Assembly: GCF_042788235.1 (NCBI RefSeq)
Contig: NZ_JBHZOL010000021.1
Location: forward strand, 201,968 to 265,967
DNA: 64,000 bases
Direction of reading: 5' to 3'
Source: Sphaerothrix epifaneia
Lineage (GTDB): Bacteria > Cyanobacteriota > Cyanobacteriia > Phormidesmidales > Phormidesmidaceae
The translations under genes and the position numbers were made by a program. The notes beneath the pieces are model-generated. The model searched no databases. It worked only from the letters and a program-made list of their open reading frames with translations, and was not told the origin of the DNA. Shown in pieces: positions 17,442 through 26,299 of the stretch. How positions within the stretch are numbered: position 1 is the first letter of the stretch; the number at the start of each line of letters is the position of its first letter.

Positions 17442-17678
17442 ATGATTCAACCCGTTAATCAGGCCGTCAGAACGGTAGAAATGCCAGATGATTTTGTCCA
17501 TTACCTTAGAGTTGGGATCTGGTCTTTCGGTAATGCTTCTTGGCTATTTGGTATCAGCGATCGCACACTAGCCGCTTTTGCCGATGGCTATCTTTCAGCC
17601 GTCGATATTGCTCAACTGTTCACGGCAGCTTTCTTCTTTGTTAGCTGGTTGTTTTTAATGCCTACGCTTAAACGTTAA
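17442..17678 (+). CDS. Small hypothetical protein with a C-terminal hydrophobic helix
   Basis: I do not recognise this 78-aa protein. The N-terminal half is soluble and mixed; residues about 55-75 (AAFFFVSWLFLMP) form one hydrophobic, possibly transmembrane, helix. The composition looks like a real protein, and the region would otherwise be a ~700-bp gap between the kinase cassette and the LOG-family gene. No convincing Shine-Dalgarno is visible. Treat as tentative. Confidence 0.4.
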   Translation: MIQPVNQAVRTVEMPDDFVHYLRVGIWSFGNASWLFGISDRTLAAFADGYLSAVDIAQLFTAAFFFVSWLFLMPTLKR

Positions 17679-17839
17679 GCCCCACCGAAAATGGTGGCGC
17701 GATCGCCTCAAAACTGCGAAGCATAAATCTTTTTTGCCAGCATAATTCCTAAGAGAGGATGATTTAGCGGTAGGGTGTTAGTTAGCCTGTAATCGGCCTA
17801 TTGCAACCTATTTGCTCTGCAAAGTTCCACTCAACTTTT

Positions 17840-18463
17840 ATGCTTGACTCCGATCGCTTTCGCGTTGCTATTTTCGGTTCCGCTCGTATTCATGCTGGCG
17901 ATTCAATCTACGAACAGGTTCGCCGTCTGGCACGCCTGCTCGGTCGTGAGGGGATAGATGTCGTTACCGGAGGTGGCCCCGGTTTAATGGAAGCCGCCAA
18001 CAGAGGGCACAAAGAAGGTAGGGCTGATCCGGCCAGCAAATCCTATGGGTTAAGCATCAAGCTGCCTTTTGAAGAAGGCGTCAACGACCATGTCGATATC
18101 AAGCGAGAGTTTGATCGCTTTTCCGATCGCCTTGACCACTTTATGAGCCTATCTAACGCGGTGGTAGTCGCCCCCGGTGGAGTGGGGACGCTCTTAGAGA
18201 TGGTATACACCTGGCAGCTCATGCAAGTAGAGCATATTTGCAACATTCCTATCGTCTTAGTTGGCGAAATGTGGGCTGATTTGCTGGCTTGGGTGCGGCA
18301 GTGGCCTTTACAAAAGCAGCTAATTGACCCAGAAGATTATGAGTTGCTTTTTTTGGTGCGCAACTGCGACGAAGCCTTTGAAATTTTACGCGACACCTAT
18401 CAGGAGTTTTCCAAAGGCAACAATGCTTTTTGCCTTAACTACCATCGGTACAAGTTAGATTAG
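17840..18463 (+). CDS. LOG-family (TIGR00730-type) protein
   Basis: The start is placed at the ATG at 17840; the frame begins at a TTG 13 codons earlier. The 207-aa protein has the Rossmann-like signatures of the LOG / former 'lysine decarboxylase' family: GGGPGLMEAANRG (about 47-59) and PGGVGTLLE (about 113-121), which contain the catalytic Arg/Glu surroundings. Family members are cytokinin riboside 5'-monophosphate phosphoribohydrolases or related nucleotide hydrolases; substrate here is unproven. Its stop codon interlocks with that of the convergent downstream gene through the shared tetranucleotide TTAG (18460-18463). Confidence 0.9.
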   Translation: MLDSDRFRVAIFGSARIHAGDSIYEQVRRLARLLGREGIDVVTGGGPGLMEAANRGHKEGRADPASKSYGLSIKLPFEEGVNDHVDIKREFDRFSDRLDHFMSLSNAVVVAPGGVGTLLEMVYTWQLMQVEHICNIPIVLVGEMWADLLAWVRQWPLQKQLIDPEDYELLFLVRNCDEAFEILRDTYQEFSKGNNAFCLNYHRYKLD

Positions 18464-18837
18464 TCAGGGAGAAAGGACACATGGGCACTAACGACGTGCC
18501 AGCCATCCTCGGTTCGCATCCAGGTTTGGCTTTGGCGACCTAGCTGACCCGAAACTTTCGCAAACTCGGTATTTGCCGTGGCAAAGTCTCGACCATAGGT
18601 GGTAATCACTGTGCGAGTGAGCTGGCGGGCTAACCCCTGCGGTGAGCGCTGGGCGCGAAATTGAGCGATCGCGGCGTGACCGTACAGGTTTTCAGTCGCC
18701 CCATACCGGATAGTGGCTGGATGTTGCCAAAATAGCTGATCAAGAACAGCAACATCGTTGTTGACCAAGGCTTGCTCATAGCGGTTAAAGGCTAACCTGA
18801 CTTCTTCAACGACTTCGGGCAAATTAATTTCCATCAA
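18460..18837 (-). CDS. AtzH/HpxZ-like (NTF2-fold) protein
   Basis: The 125-aa protein resembles the small AtzH/HpxZ family of SnoaL/NTF2-like fold proteins: YEQALVNNDVAVLDQLFWQHPATIRYGATENLYGH in the first half, then a strand pattern with FAKVSG and a C-terminal DGWHVVSAHVS. Relatives include an accessory amidase of the cyanuric acid pathway and HpxZ of oxalurate catabolism; neither pathway is represented nearby, so no function is assigned. The first two codons are both ATG and the second may be the real start. It converges on the LOG gene with a 4-bp overlap. Confidence 0.75.
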   Translation of the reverse strand: MMEINLPEVVEEVRLAFNRYEQALVNNDVAVLDQLFWQHPATIRYGATENLYGHAAIAQFRAQRSPQGLARQLTRTVITTYGRDFATANTEFAKVSGQLGRQSQTWMRTEDGWHVVSAHVSFLPD

Positions 18838-19185
18838 ACCCCAGTAGATTACGCCTAAAAATTCTGCGTGCGCTTCAGTCTATCAGGTCGGCCACGGGTA
18901 GATCCTGCTTCGCAACAGCAGGTCAAGCGGTACAATGAGGCCAGCATTGCAGAGGGTACGGCACGTTTACGCAGGTTGGGTTGCTTTCGACATCCAAAGC
19001 TTTTTAGCCGTGTTTTGCCTTTTTATTTTGTTGGATTGAGCAAAGCCGTGTAACACAACCTTGAATCAACCCATATCTCAACGGCTGAACCGCTGAAGGC
19101 AAACCTCAAAAAGCGCAAGCTGATACCCTATACTGACTAACTTCGAGAGCACCTGGGTGCCCTATTCTGAACGATTTGACTGCGC
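18838..19185. other. Intergenic region upstream of the SNF2 helicase gene
   Basis: About 350 bp containing the divergent promoters of the AtzH-like and helicase genes. A short hairpin (CCTGCT...AGCAGG near 18903) and a TACAAT box near 18930 are visible. A 61-codon plus-strand ORF here looks like noise. Confidence 0.45.
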
Positions 19186-22100
19186 ATGGCGATTTTACAC
19201 GGCAACTGGATAGCACAAGACCACTGCTTTTTTATTTGGGGGGAAACTTGGCGGCACCTCGAAACGGTACCTGTTCCAGCCGATAACCTCCTCCCCCATC
19301 CCTACAGCATGACGGCAGAGGAGCTGGTCGCCTTTTTAGAGTCGTCTACCCGCCGCTCTGAGCAAACTGGCAAGCTAGAGCCTTTCTTTCAGGTGCCTGC
19401 TGCGATGCTTCAGGCTGTTGTCGCCTCAGGTGGTAAAGCTGCCAGTCGCCGTCGTGCGGGTAAGACAGCCGTGGCGCAGCCAGCCACCCCCTCCCGCGTA
19501 GGCAATGGCTGGCGATCGCAGGTTATTGCTTTACCCACTCAAAATCAGCCCGATGGCTTTGTGCCTCAGCTTTCGAATGCGTCGCCCGAAATGCTGGAGT
19601 CTGAGCAGACAGATAGGGCGCTTTTTCCCTGGCAGGTAGAGGGGTTTCAACTGACTGCGGCTGAGGCACTTACTTTTTTTGAAGGGCTACCGCTCGGACA
19701 GGCCGTCTCAGACGCTACCCTCATCGGCTCTGACCTTTGTTACTGGTCGCATATAGCCCGTTGGGTGCTTGATTTGCTCGCCAGAGCCAAGTTTTTGCCC
19801 GAAGTGCATCCTGCTGCCGATGGCGCGATCGCCACCTGGCAATTACTCCTCGATAGTGCCATTGATCAGAGCAGACTGCGCACCTACATCCAGCAGATGC
19901 CTGCGGTTTGCCGAGCTTATCAAACATCGGCTACCGACACGGCTGTTGCTGCTGTCGATCTGCTCGCAGCTCCCCAAGAGGTGCTGCTGAGTTTTCTCAG
20001 CACCTTAGTTAACACTCAGGTCAAAGCGGTTGCCCAAAGTCAGCCCTTACCCACCAACATCCCCGTTGACAGCGACATCCCCATCCGCGACTGGCTAGTC
20101 GCCCTTGGCAGCACCACCCACCAGTTTGAAACCCATCTGCTAGCAGCTTTAAGACTGCAAGAAGCGATCGCTACCTGGACGGCTCCCCTGCAAAACCTGC
20201 AAGCTGGACAGACGGCAGCTTTTCGTACCTGCTTTGTGCTAGAGCCACCCAGCTCAACCACCCCAGACTGGCAGCTACGCTACTGTATGCAGGCTACTGA
20301 CAATGACGATGTCCTATTGGCAGCTACCACCATCTGGGAAAACCCAGTTGATGAGTTGTTGTATCAAAATCGCACCCTCGAAAACCCCCAGGAAAACTTT
20401 TTAGCCGGGTTGGGTCGGGCTGCCCGCCTTTATCAGCCGATCCACGATAGTTTGCAAACCCAGCGACCTCAAGCCTGTGTGCTAGATCCGATTCAAGCCT
20501 TTGAATTTATTAAAGCGGCTGCTTGGCGGTTGCAAGACAGTGGATTTGGCGTTATCTTGCCGCCTAGCCTCGTTAGCCAGCAGGCTGAACTAGACAATCG
20601 CCTAGGGCTGAGCATTCGAGCTGAAGCACCCCAGCGACAGCAGCGACAGCGATTGGGGCTACAAAGCTTGCTCAATTTTCAGTGGGAACTAACGCTAGCT
20701 GGCGAAAAACTGTCTCAGCGAGAATTTCAGCAGCTACTTTCAAAACAATCGCCCTTGGTAGAGATCAACGGCAAATGGGTTGAGTTGCGGCCCCAAGACG
20801 TCAAAGCGGCTCAAACCTTTTTTAAGCAGCGACCTGAGCAGATGAGCTTTTCGGTTGAAGATGCGCTGCGCATTAGCACGGGCGATACCCAAGTGATTGA
20901 AAAGCTGCCCGTCGTCAGCTTTGAAGCTTCAGGCGCTTTAAAGGAACTGATTAATACGCTAACAACTGGCAATCAAACCCTCGAACCCATCCCTGAACCA
21001 GAGGGCTTTGCCGGACAGCTTCGGCCTTATCAGGCCAGGGGCGTCTCTTGGCTGGCTTTTCTAGAACAGTGGGGATTGGGCGCTTGTTTAGCTGACGATA
21101 TGGGTCTGGGCAAGACTATTCAGCTAATTGCTTTTTTGCTGTATCTGCGAGAAAACAACCTCTTAGAGCGCCCCACCTTACTAGTCTGTCCTACGTCTGT
21201 GATTGGCAATTGGGAACGTGAGGTGCGGCGTTTTGGGCCTAAGCTCAAAACGCTGGTTTACCACGGTGATAAACGGCCTCAGGGGAAAAGTTTTGCCAAA
21301 GCGGCGGCTGCAACCGACTTGGTGATCACTAGCTACGCGCTGGTTCACCGCGATCTCAAAAACCTTAAAGCCGTTACCTGGCAGGGCATTGTGCTAGATG
21401 AAGCCCAAAATATCAAAAACCCTGAAGCCAAACAATCGCAAGCCGTGCGAGAGATTGCCGCCGACTTTCGCATTACCCTGACAGGAACGCCCATCGAAAA
21501 CCGTCTGGCGGAGTTGTGGTCTATTTTAGATTTTTTGAATCCGGGCTATTTGGGGCCGCGCAACTTTTTCCAGCGACGCTTTGCTACCCCCATCGAACGC
21601 TATGGCGATACGGCTTCGCTAAAAACGTTGCGATCGCTGGTGCAACCCTTTATCTTGCGGCGACTCAAAACCGATCGCAGCATTATTCAAGAACTGCCTG
21701 AAAAGCAAGAAATGACGGTGTTTTGCGGTCTGACAGCAGAGCAAGCTAGCCTCTATCAGCAAACAGTTGAAGCTTCTCTAGCCGCGATTGAAGAATCAGA
21801 AGGCATTCAGCGGCATGGATTAATTTTGTCATTGCTCGTAAAACTCAAGCAGATTTGTAATCATCCTGCTCAGTTTTTGAAGCAAAAAAGTTTAGGCAAG
21901 GTTAATCGCTCAGCCAAACTAATGCGCCTAGACGAAATGTTAGAAGAACTGATCGCTGAAGGCGATCGCGCTTTGATTTTTACCCAATTTTCTGAGTGGG
22001 GGAAACTGCTCAAAGCCCACCTAGAGCGCTACTTAGGCCAAGAAACTTTATTTCTTTATGGCAGCACCTCTCAAAAACAGCGAGAGGCTATGGTCGATCG

Positions 22101-22458
22101 CTTTCAGCATGATCCCAATGCCCCCAAGCTGTTTATCTTATCGCTCAAGGCTGGCGGGGTTGGCCTCAACCTTACCCGTGCTAACCACGTTTTCCACTTC
22201 GATCGCTGGTGGAACCCAGCCGTTGAAAATCAGGCCACGGATCGGGCGTTTCGGATTGGGCAAACGCGTAACGTGCAGGTACATAAATTTGTCTGCACGG
22301 GCACGTTGGAAGAACGCATTCACGAACTTATTGAAAATAAAAAAGCCCTTTCCGAGCAAGTGGTCAGTTCAGGAGAACAGTGGCTAACTGATTTTGACTC
22401 CGACCAATTGCGCAACCTGCTCTTACTCGATCGCAGCGCCATTATTGACGAGTCTTAA
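19186..22458 (+). CDS. SNF2/SWI2-family DEAD/DEAH-box helicase
   Basis: The 1090-aa protein has a cyanobacterial-type N-terminal region (about 1-600, SNF2-associated), then the ATPase core: motif I DDMGLGKT (about 634-641), motif II DEAQ, motif III TGTPIENRLAELWS, and in the second lobe the motif VI block QATDRAFRIGQ. Such enzymes translocate on double-stranded DNA and remodel protein-DNA complexes; the bacterial RapA relative recycles RNA polymerase. A SWIM zinc-finger gene often follows it in cyanobacteria, but here the next gene is a sigma factor 342 bp downstream. The ATG at 19186 lacks a clear Shine-Dalgarno but fits the conserved start of the family. No odd features. Confidence 0.93.
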   Translation: MAILHGNWIAQDHCFFIWGETWRHLETVPVPADNLLPHPYSMTAEELVAFLESSTRRSEQTGKLEPFFQVPAAMLQAVVASGGKAASRRRAGKTAVAQPATPSRVGNGWRSQVIALPTQNQPDGFVPQLSNASPEMLESEQTDRALFPWQVEGFQLTAAEALTFFEGLPLGQAVSDATLIGSDLCYWSHIARWVLDLLARAKFLPEVHPAADGAIATWQLLLDSAIDQSRLRTYIQQMPAVCRAYQTSATDTAVAAVDLLAAPQEVLLSFLSTLVNTQVKAVAQSQPLPTNIPVDSDIPIRDWLVALGSTTHQFETHLLAALRLQEAIATWTAPLQNLQAGQTAAFRTCFVLEPPSSTTPDWQLRYCMQATDNDDVLLAATTIWENPVDELLYQNRTLENPQENFLAGLGRAARLYQPIHDSLQTQRPQACVLDPIQAFEFIKAAAWRLQDSGFGVILPPSLVSQQAELDNRLGLSIRAEAPQRQQRQRLGLQSLLNFQWELTLAGEKLSQREFQQLLSKQSPLVEINGKWVELRPQDVKAAQTFFKQRPEQMSFSVEDALRISTGDTQVIEKLPVVSFEASGALKELINTLTTGNQTLEPIPEPEGFAGQLRPYQARGVSWLAFLEQWGLGACLADDMGLGKTIQLIAFLLYLRENNLLERPTLLVCPTSVIGNWEREVRRFGPKLKTLVYHGDKRPQGKSFAKAAAATDLVITSYALVHRDLKNLKAVTWQGIVLDEAQNIKNPEAKQSQAVREIAADFRITLTGTPIENRLAELWSILDFLNPGYLGPRNFFQRRFATPIERYGDTASLKTLRSLVQPFILRRLKTDRSIIQELPEKQEMTVFCGLTAEQASLYQQTVEASLAAIEESEGIQRHGLILSLLVKLKQICNHPAQFLKQKSLGKVNRSAKLMRLDEMLEELIAEGDRALIFTQFSEWGKLLKAHLERYLGQETLFLYGSTSQKQREAMVDRFQHDPNAPKLFILSLKAGGVGLNLTRANHVFHFDRWWNPAVENQATDRAFRIGQTRNVQVHKFVCTGTLEERIHELIENKKALSEQVVSSGEQWLTDFDSDQLRNLLLLDRSAIIDES

Positions 22459-22800
22459 ATAAAAGCAGTTTCTCCGGAATTTCTCAGAGGTTAGCTGTAG
22501 CTCTTGATTAGGTCTACGGCTCGTAGCAGCTTTGCTCAGTTTTTGTGAGCGAAGTCGCTTACGGGGCTGATGTCGGTCACCTAGGGGACGGACGTTCGTT
22601 ATTAGACTGGGAGCAGTTTAGGGATAGGGCTTTATTGAGTCTTTACTTATTCCCCACTTCTTCCCTGTTAATTGTTTAGGCTGCAGCTATCAACGGAACT
22701 TTAGCTGTTTGATCGCTAGTCTAAATACGTGGGCACCCTAACTTGAGGCTGGCCCCGCTAGACCTTGTTAGCCAAACTGGAGCAACTGAAAGCAGTCGCT
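22459..22800. promoter_or_regulatory. Upstream region of the sigma factor gene
   Basis: About 340 bp without a gene. Contains a short hairpin AGCGA-AG-TCGCT near 22545. It presumably carries the sigma factor promoter; I could not place -10/-35 boxes reliably. Confidence 0.4.
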
Positions 22801-24066
22801 ATGATAGCTACCTCTTATTTTCAAGACACAGAGCGTTTAGATACTGACCGTGAACCCTCTGTGGTTGACCTCGAAAAAGTCAGTAGTGATGACGCTGCTG
22901 AAGATTTTTCCTTCACCCCTTTTGATGAGGCTGAACTCAATCAAGTTGCCGAAGAACTTGCAGCCACCAAAGCTGGTTCTCGTCGAACGACTGATTTAGT
23001 TCGTCTCTATTTGCAGGAAATTGGTAGAGTCCGACTGCTGCGCCGCGACGAAGAAGTTTCAGAAGCTCAGTTTGTGCAGCGCTATATGCAGCTTCTAGAA
23101 ATGCGCAATCAGGCAGCAGTCGATCAGGGGGGATTGCTCAAAACCTATGTAGAGCTGATGGAAACCCGCGATCGCTTGACTTCTCACCTGAGCCATCGGC
23201 CTTCTCTAGAACGCTGGGCGCGTGAAGCTGAGATTCCGGCAGCCGAGCTAAAGCCAATCCTAATGAAGGGCAAGCGGCAATGGGCCGAACTGGCTGAAAT
23301 TACAGCCAAAGAACTTGAGCAAGCCATTGCTGAAGGCATTCGGGCCAAAGAACACATGATCAAAGCGAACCTGCGACTGGTGGTTTCGGTCGCCAAGAAG
23401 TACCAAAATCGTGGGCTTGAGCTGCTAGATCTGATTCAGGAAGGCACGCTGGGTCTAGAACGCGCTGTCGAAAAGTTTGATCCCACCAAAGGCTACCGCT
23501 TTAGCACCTATGCTTACTGGTGGATTCGCCAGGGTATCACCCGGGCGATCGCGACTCAAAGCCGCACCATCCGTCTGCCCGTTCATATCACCGAAAAGCT
23601 CAACAAAATCAAAAAAGCTCAGCGCAAACTCTCGCAAGATCAAGGACGCACTCCCACTGTAGAAGATATCGCCAAAGAGCTAGATATGACGCCGCCTCAG
23701 GTGCGAGAGGTGTTATTACGGGTACCGCGCTCCGTCTCGCTCGAAACCAAAGTCGGTAAAGAGCGCGACACCGAACTAGGCGATTTGCTAGAAACTGACA
23801 GCATTTCCCCCGAAGAAAGTTTGATGCGCGAAGCGCTGCGCCGCGACCTGCAACAGTTGTTGGCTGACCTGACGACTCGTGAGCGAGAAGTCATTCGCAT
23901 GCGCTTTGGCTTAGGCGATGGCACGCCTTACTCTTTGGCCGAAATTGGCCGTGCCCTCGACCTATCACGAGAGCGAGTGCGTCAAATTGAATCTAAAGCG
24001 CTGCAAAAACTGCGCCAACCCAAGCGACGTAACCGCATCCGCGATTATCTAGAAGCGCTGAGCTAA
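22801..24066 (+). CDS. sigC: RpoD/SigA-family sigma factor, SigC-like group 2
   Basis: The start is the ATG at 22801; a TTG 12 codons earlier also keeps the frame. The 421-aa protein has region 1.2 (DLVRLYLQEIGRVRLL), region 2 (NLRLVVSVAKKYQNRGLELLDLIQEG, then YRFSTYAYWWIRQGITRAI for -10 recognition), region 3 and region 4 with helix-turn-helix SLAEIGRALDLSRERVRQIE. The long spacer between regions 1.2 and 2, holding an unusual LLEMRNQAAVDQGG segment, resembles cyanobacterial SigC, which supports expression in carbon/nitrogen stress and stationary phase. Group membership is an inference from sequence style; sigma70-family identity is certain. A strong terminator follows at 24106. Confidence 0.93.
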   Translation: MIATSYFQDTERLDTDREPSVVDLEKVSSDDAAEDFSFTPFDEAELNQVAEELAATKAGSRRTTDLVRLYLQEIGRVRLLRRDEEVSEAQFVQRYMQLLEMRNQAAVDQGGLLKTYVELMETRDRLTSHLSHRPSLERWAREAEIPAAELKPILMKGKRQWAELAEITAKELEQAIAEGIRAKEHMIKANLRLVVSVAKKYQNRGLELLDLIQEGTLGLERAVEKFDPTKGYRFSTYAYWWIRQGITRAIATQSRTIRLPVHITEKLNKIKKAQRKLSQDQGRTPTVEDIAKELDMTPPQVREVLLRVPRSVSLETKVGKERDTELGDLLETDSISPEESLMREALRRDLQQLLADLTTREREVIRMRFGLGDGTPYSLAEIGRALDLSRERVRQIESKALQKLRQPKRRNRIRDYLEALS

Positions 24067-24105
24067 CAGGTTTCTCCTCTCTCAACACAGTCGGATAGCT
24101 AACTC

Positions 24106-24133
24106 AGGAGCAGGTTGAACCTGCTCCTTTTTT
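24106..24133 (+). terminator. Rho-independent terminator of the sigma factor gene
   Basis: AGGAGCAGGTT and AACCTGCTCCT are exact complements around one base (practically an ~8-bp stem with a small loop), followed by TTTTTT. It begins 40 bp after the stop codon. Confidence 0.9.
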
Positions 24134-24165
24134 ACAGCCATAACCCCTAAGGTCAAAACACTCAA

Positions 24166-24256
24166 ATACAGCTGTAGTCACAACCGTTAAGACACTTCCA
24201 TGGCTGAAAGCTGCTAGGACAGAAAAGCTTTCCTTTTGCCCTCTGCCGTTGGCTAC
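24166..24256 (-). repeat. Dispersed intergenic repeat, copy D (inverted)
   Basis: Read on the minus strand it matches the 37.9-kb copy, including the 16-mer GAGGGCAAAAGGAAAG and the GCTTTCAGCC core, and ends with an AGCTGTA tail. It separates the sigma factor terminator from the DUF2283 gene. Confidence 0.6.
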
Positions 24257-24259
24257 ACG

Positions 24260-24472
24260 TCAGGCTTTCAGCGACTTCAAACAGGCGGTGTATTCAATAC
24301 TGTGCGGGTTATCGATTCGCTGAGAAGCTTTGAGAATTTCGATGCCAACAACAATGCCATCCTGGTCAAAGTCAAATACGATGCCGGGGATCTCTTCAGC
24401 CGTCTCTTCAACAAACACATCCTGAAAGATAATACGCATGACATCGGCATCTGGATCGTACTGAACTTTCAT
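24260..24472 (-). CDS. DUF2283 family small protein
   Basis: The 70-aa protein begins MKVQYDPDADVMRIIF and has the GIVFDFDQDGIVVGIEILKAS core of DUF2283, a small all-beta/alpha family of unknown function common in cyanobacteria. In many genomes the gene follows one for a DUF4258 protein, a pairing sometimes read as toxin-antitoxin; no such partner is visible upstream here, so it appears as an orphan. No clear Shine-Dalgarno. The plus-strand ORF over the same bases is a shadow. Confidence 0.85.
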   Translation of the reverse strand: MKVQYDPDADVMRIIFQDVFVEETAEEIPGIVFDFDQDGIVVGIEILKASQRIDNPHSIEYTACLKSLKA

Positions 24473-24806
24473 AAACTACGTACTCAACGAGTAGAACAAA
24501 AGCTGACGCTGGGCGACTCTGATAGCTGTAGCCACTAAGGTTAAGCCCCCTCAACCTGCTGAAAGCCGTCAACAGAAAACTTTTTATGCTGCTTTTTGCT
24601 TTTGCTTTCTGTCTTTAGCTATAGCAGATAGATCGCCACCCCATTGGCAACTGAAGACAATACGCTACTGCAAAACGTCTTTCTGCCCCTGTACCCATTG
24701 CTACAGACAAATACTGCCTTTTCTGGCCAAAGCCTAAAACCCGCCCCTCAGCCAACAAAAAAAGACGCAGCGATCGCGTCTCAAAAAGTACTCAAAATTG
24801 AGCAAG
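24473..24806. other. Intergenic region DUF2283 / opcA
   Basis: About 334 bp. Holds a partial dispersed-repeat-like segment (24583-24632, with TTTCTGTCTTTAGCTATAGC) and the opcA terminator at 24757-24781. No gene seen. Confidence 0.5.
24757..24781 (-). terminator. Rho-independent terminator of opcA
   Basis: On the minus strand AGACGC pairs with GCGTCT around a GATCGCT loop and is followed by a run of T. The stem-loop includes a HIP1 octamer. It starts 25 bp after the opcA stop. Confidence 0.75.
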
Positions 24807-26138
24807 CTATTGCATGAGCTTTAGAATCTGCGTCGTCATCGCCAAGCTTTCCTCATAAAGCGCATCTTGTCCCCAGCGCTGAAGCTGCTGCCCTAAGATA
24901 AATTCCGCTTTTTGGTCTGAAAGAGCCGTCACCTGCTCAATACGACAAGACTGAGCGCTACCCCCTGCTTCCATCCGCATACAACCCGTTGTTTCCGAGC
25001 AAAGAATAGTACAGCAATCCGCAGATTCATTGCTTGAAGTCAGCCGCAACCCGGTCAAATCTCCAGTGACTTCGCCCCAGTCTGCCGTTGGAATAGCTGC
25101 TAGTTCAGCTTCAATTTGGGTACCGTTTGCCCCGGTGAAGTAAACTTTTTTGATGTCGTAATCGCCCCCTTCTTCGACAAAATTGCTGGGTTCCCACTCT
25201 AGCCGACTGGCAAACCAGCCCAAAAACATCAGCGCTTGCGAGGCATTGCCTTTTTCGTAGTCGATACTGATGTTGTCAATTTCGAGCAGGTTAGCCCGTC
25301 GCTCTGGCGGATCAAAAGCCGCTGCGGTCAGTTCTTGCCACGGCGAGAGTCGATGCCAGTTTAAGTCTGCAATGTAGGTGCCCTTTTCGATCAGCGCCTG
25401 CATTTTCAGTAACTCTGACTCCGCATCGCTGAAGTAACTAGAATCGACAATGACACAGTTGCAGGTGCTTAAAAGCTGCTCAAATAGAGGTTGTTCTGGA
25501 TTGGGTGTTGCTTTCCACCAGGCAAACTTAGGTAAATCAGCCGTCATCAGCGAAGTGACTAGGTTGCCGACGCGCTCTAAAGCGGCTTTTGTCCCTCGCA
25601 GGGTGATGTATTCCGAACAAACCAAATTGCTGCCGCTGCTTTTTTGCACGGGGCAGTAGGCCGAAACTTGCGCCGTTACCCCTGTATCTTCGCCGAGAAC
25701 AGGTGATAGCGTGATTACCCGGCAGGGATTATGAGCCGCGATCGCATCGCTGAGCGTAAAACCGCGTCTGTCTTCATTCGTGATGCTTTTGCGCTCAGCC
25801 GGGAGCGCTTTATATTCGTCCCGCAACCGCTGCAGCGTCAACGGCCCTACCCGTCCAGTCACCCTCAGCTTATACACCGTTTGAGCCTCTCTTACCGCCT
25901 CTTTAGTTTGAGGGCCATGAATTCCGTCGATGGGGCCGTCGTAAAAGCCTAAAGCAGCCAGCAACTGCTGAAACTCTTCGGGTTCGTAAACCACCATACT
26001 GAAGGTTGCCGCACGGGTGACAACGGGGGCAGACTTACCTGAATCTTGGCTATGCCAGATCTGACGTAGCTCGGCTTCAATTTCATCGACAGAAATGTCT
26101 TTGGGATTTTGAAGCGCCACAAGAGGAGTCGTAGTCAT
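24807..26138 (-). CDS. opcA: Glucose-6-phosphate dehydrogenase assembly protein OpcA
   Basis: The 443-aa protein is the cyanobacterial OpcA, an allosteric partner that promotes the oligomeric, active form of glucose-6-phosphate dehydrogenase. The N-terminal ~100 residues include a peptidoglycan-binding-like helical fold (GFYDGPIDGIHGPQTKEAVR), as seen in cyanobacterial OpcA; the rest is the OpcA domain. The segment CCTILCSETTGC near residue 375 contains four cysteines; in Synechocystis OpcA is a thioredoxin target, so light/dark redox control is plausible. It follows zwf on the same strand by 161 bp, the usual arrangement. No Shine-Dalgarno is evident before the ATG. Confidence 0.95.
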   Translation of the reverse strand: MTTTPLVALQNPKDISVDEIEAELRQIWHSQDSGKSAPVVTRAATFSMVVYEPEEFQQLLAALGFYDGPIDGIHGPQTKEAVREAQTVYKLRVTGRVGPLTLQRLRDEYKALPAERKSITNEDRRGFTLSDAIAAHNPCRVITLSPVLGEDTGVTAQVSAYCPVQKSSGSNLVCSEYITLRGTKAALERVGNLVTSLMTADLPKFAWWKATPNPEQPLFEQLLSTCNCVIVDSSYFSDAESELLKMQALIEKGTYIADLNWHRLSPWQELTAAAFDPPERRANLLEIDNISIDYEKGNASQALMFLGWFASRLEWEPSNFVEEGGDYDIKKVYFTGANGTQIEAELAAIPTADWGEVTGDLTGLRLTSSNESADCCTILCSETTGCMRMEAGGSAQSCRIEQVTALSDQKAEFILGQQLQRWGQDALYEESLAMTTQILKLMQ

Positions 26139-26299
26139 AAAAGTCTAAAGAAATTAGAGATTATGGGTTAGCATTGCGAGAATTAACAGGCGTCAAATCA
26201 AGAGGGATGAGTTCAAGCAAGGGCTAATTGTTAAAAAGTTGACCCGTTGAATACTTTGTCAACTAACTCCATGCTACTGATTCCTCATCCAATTCGGTA

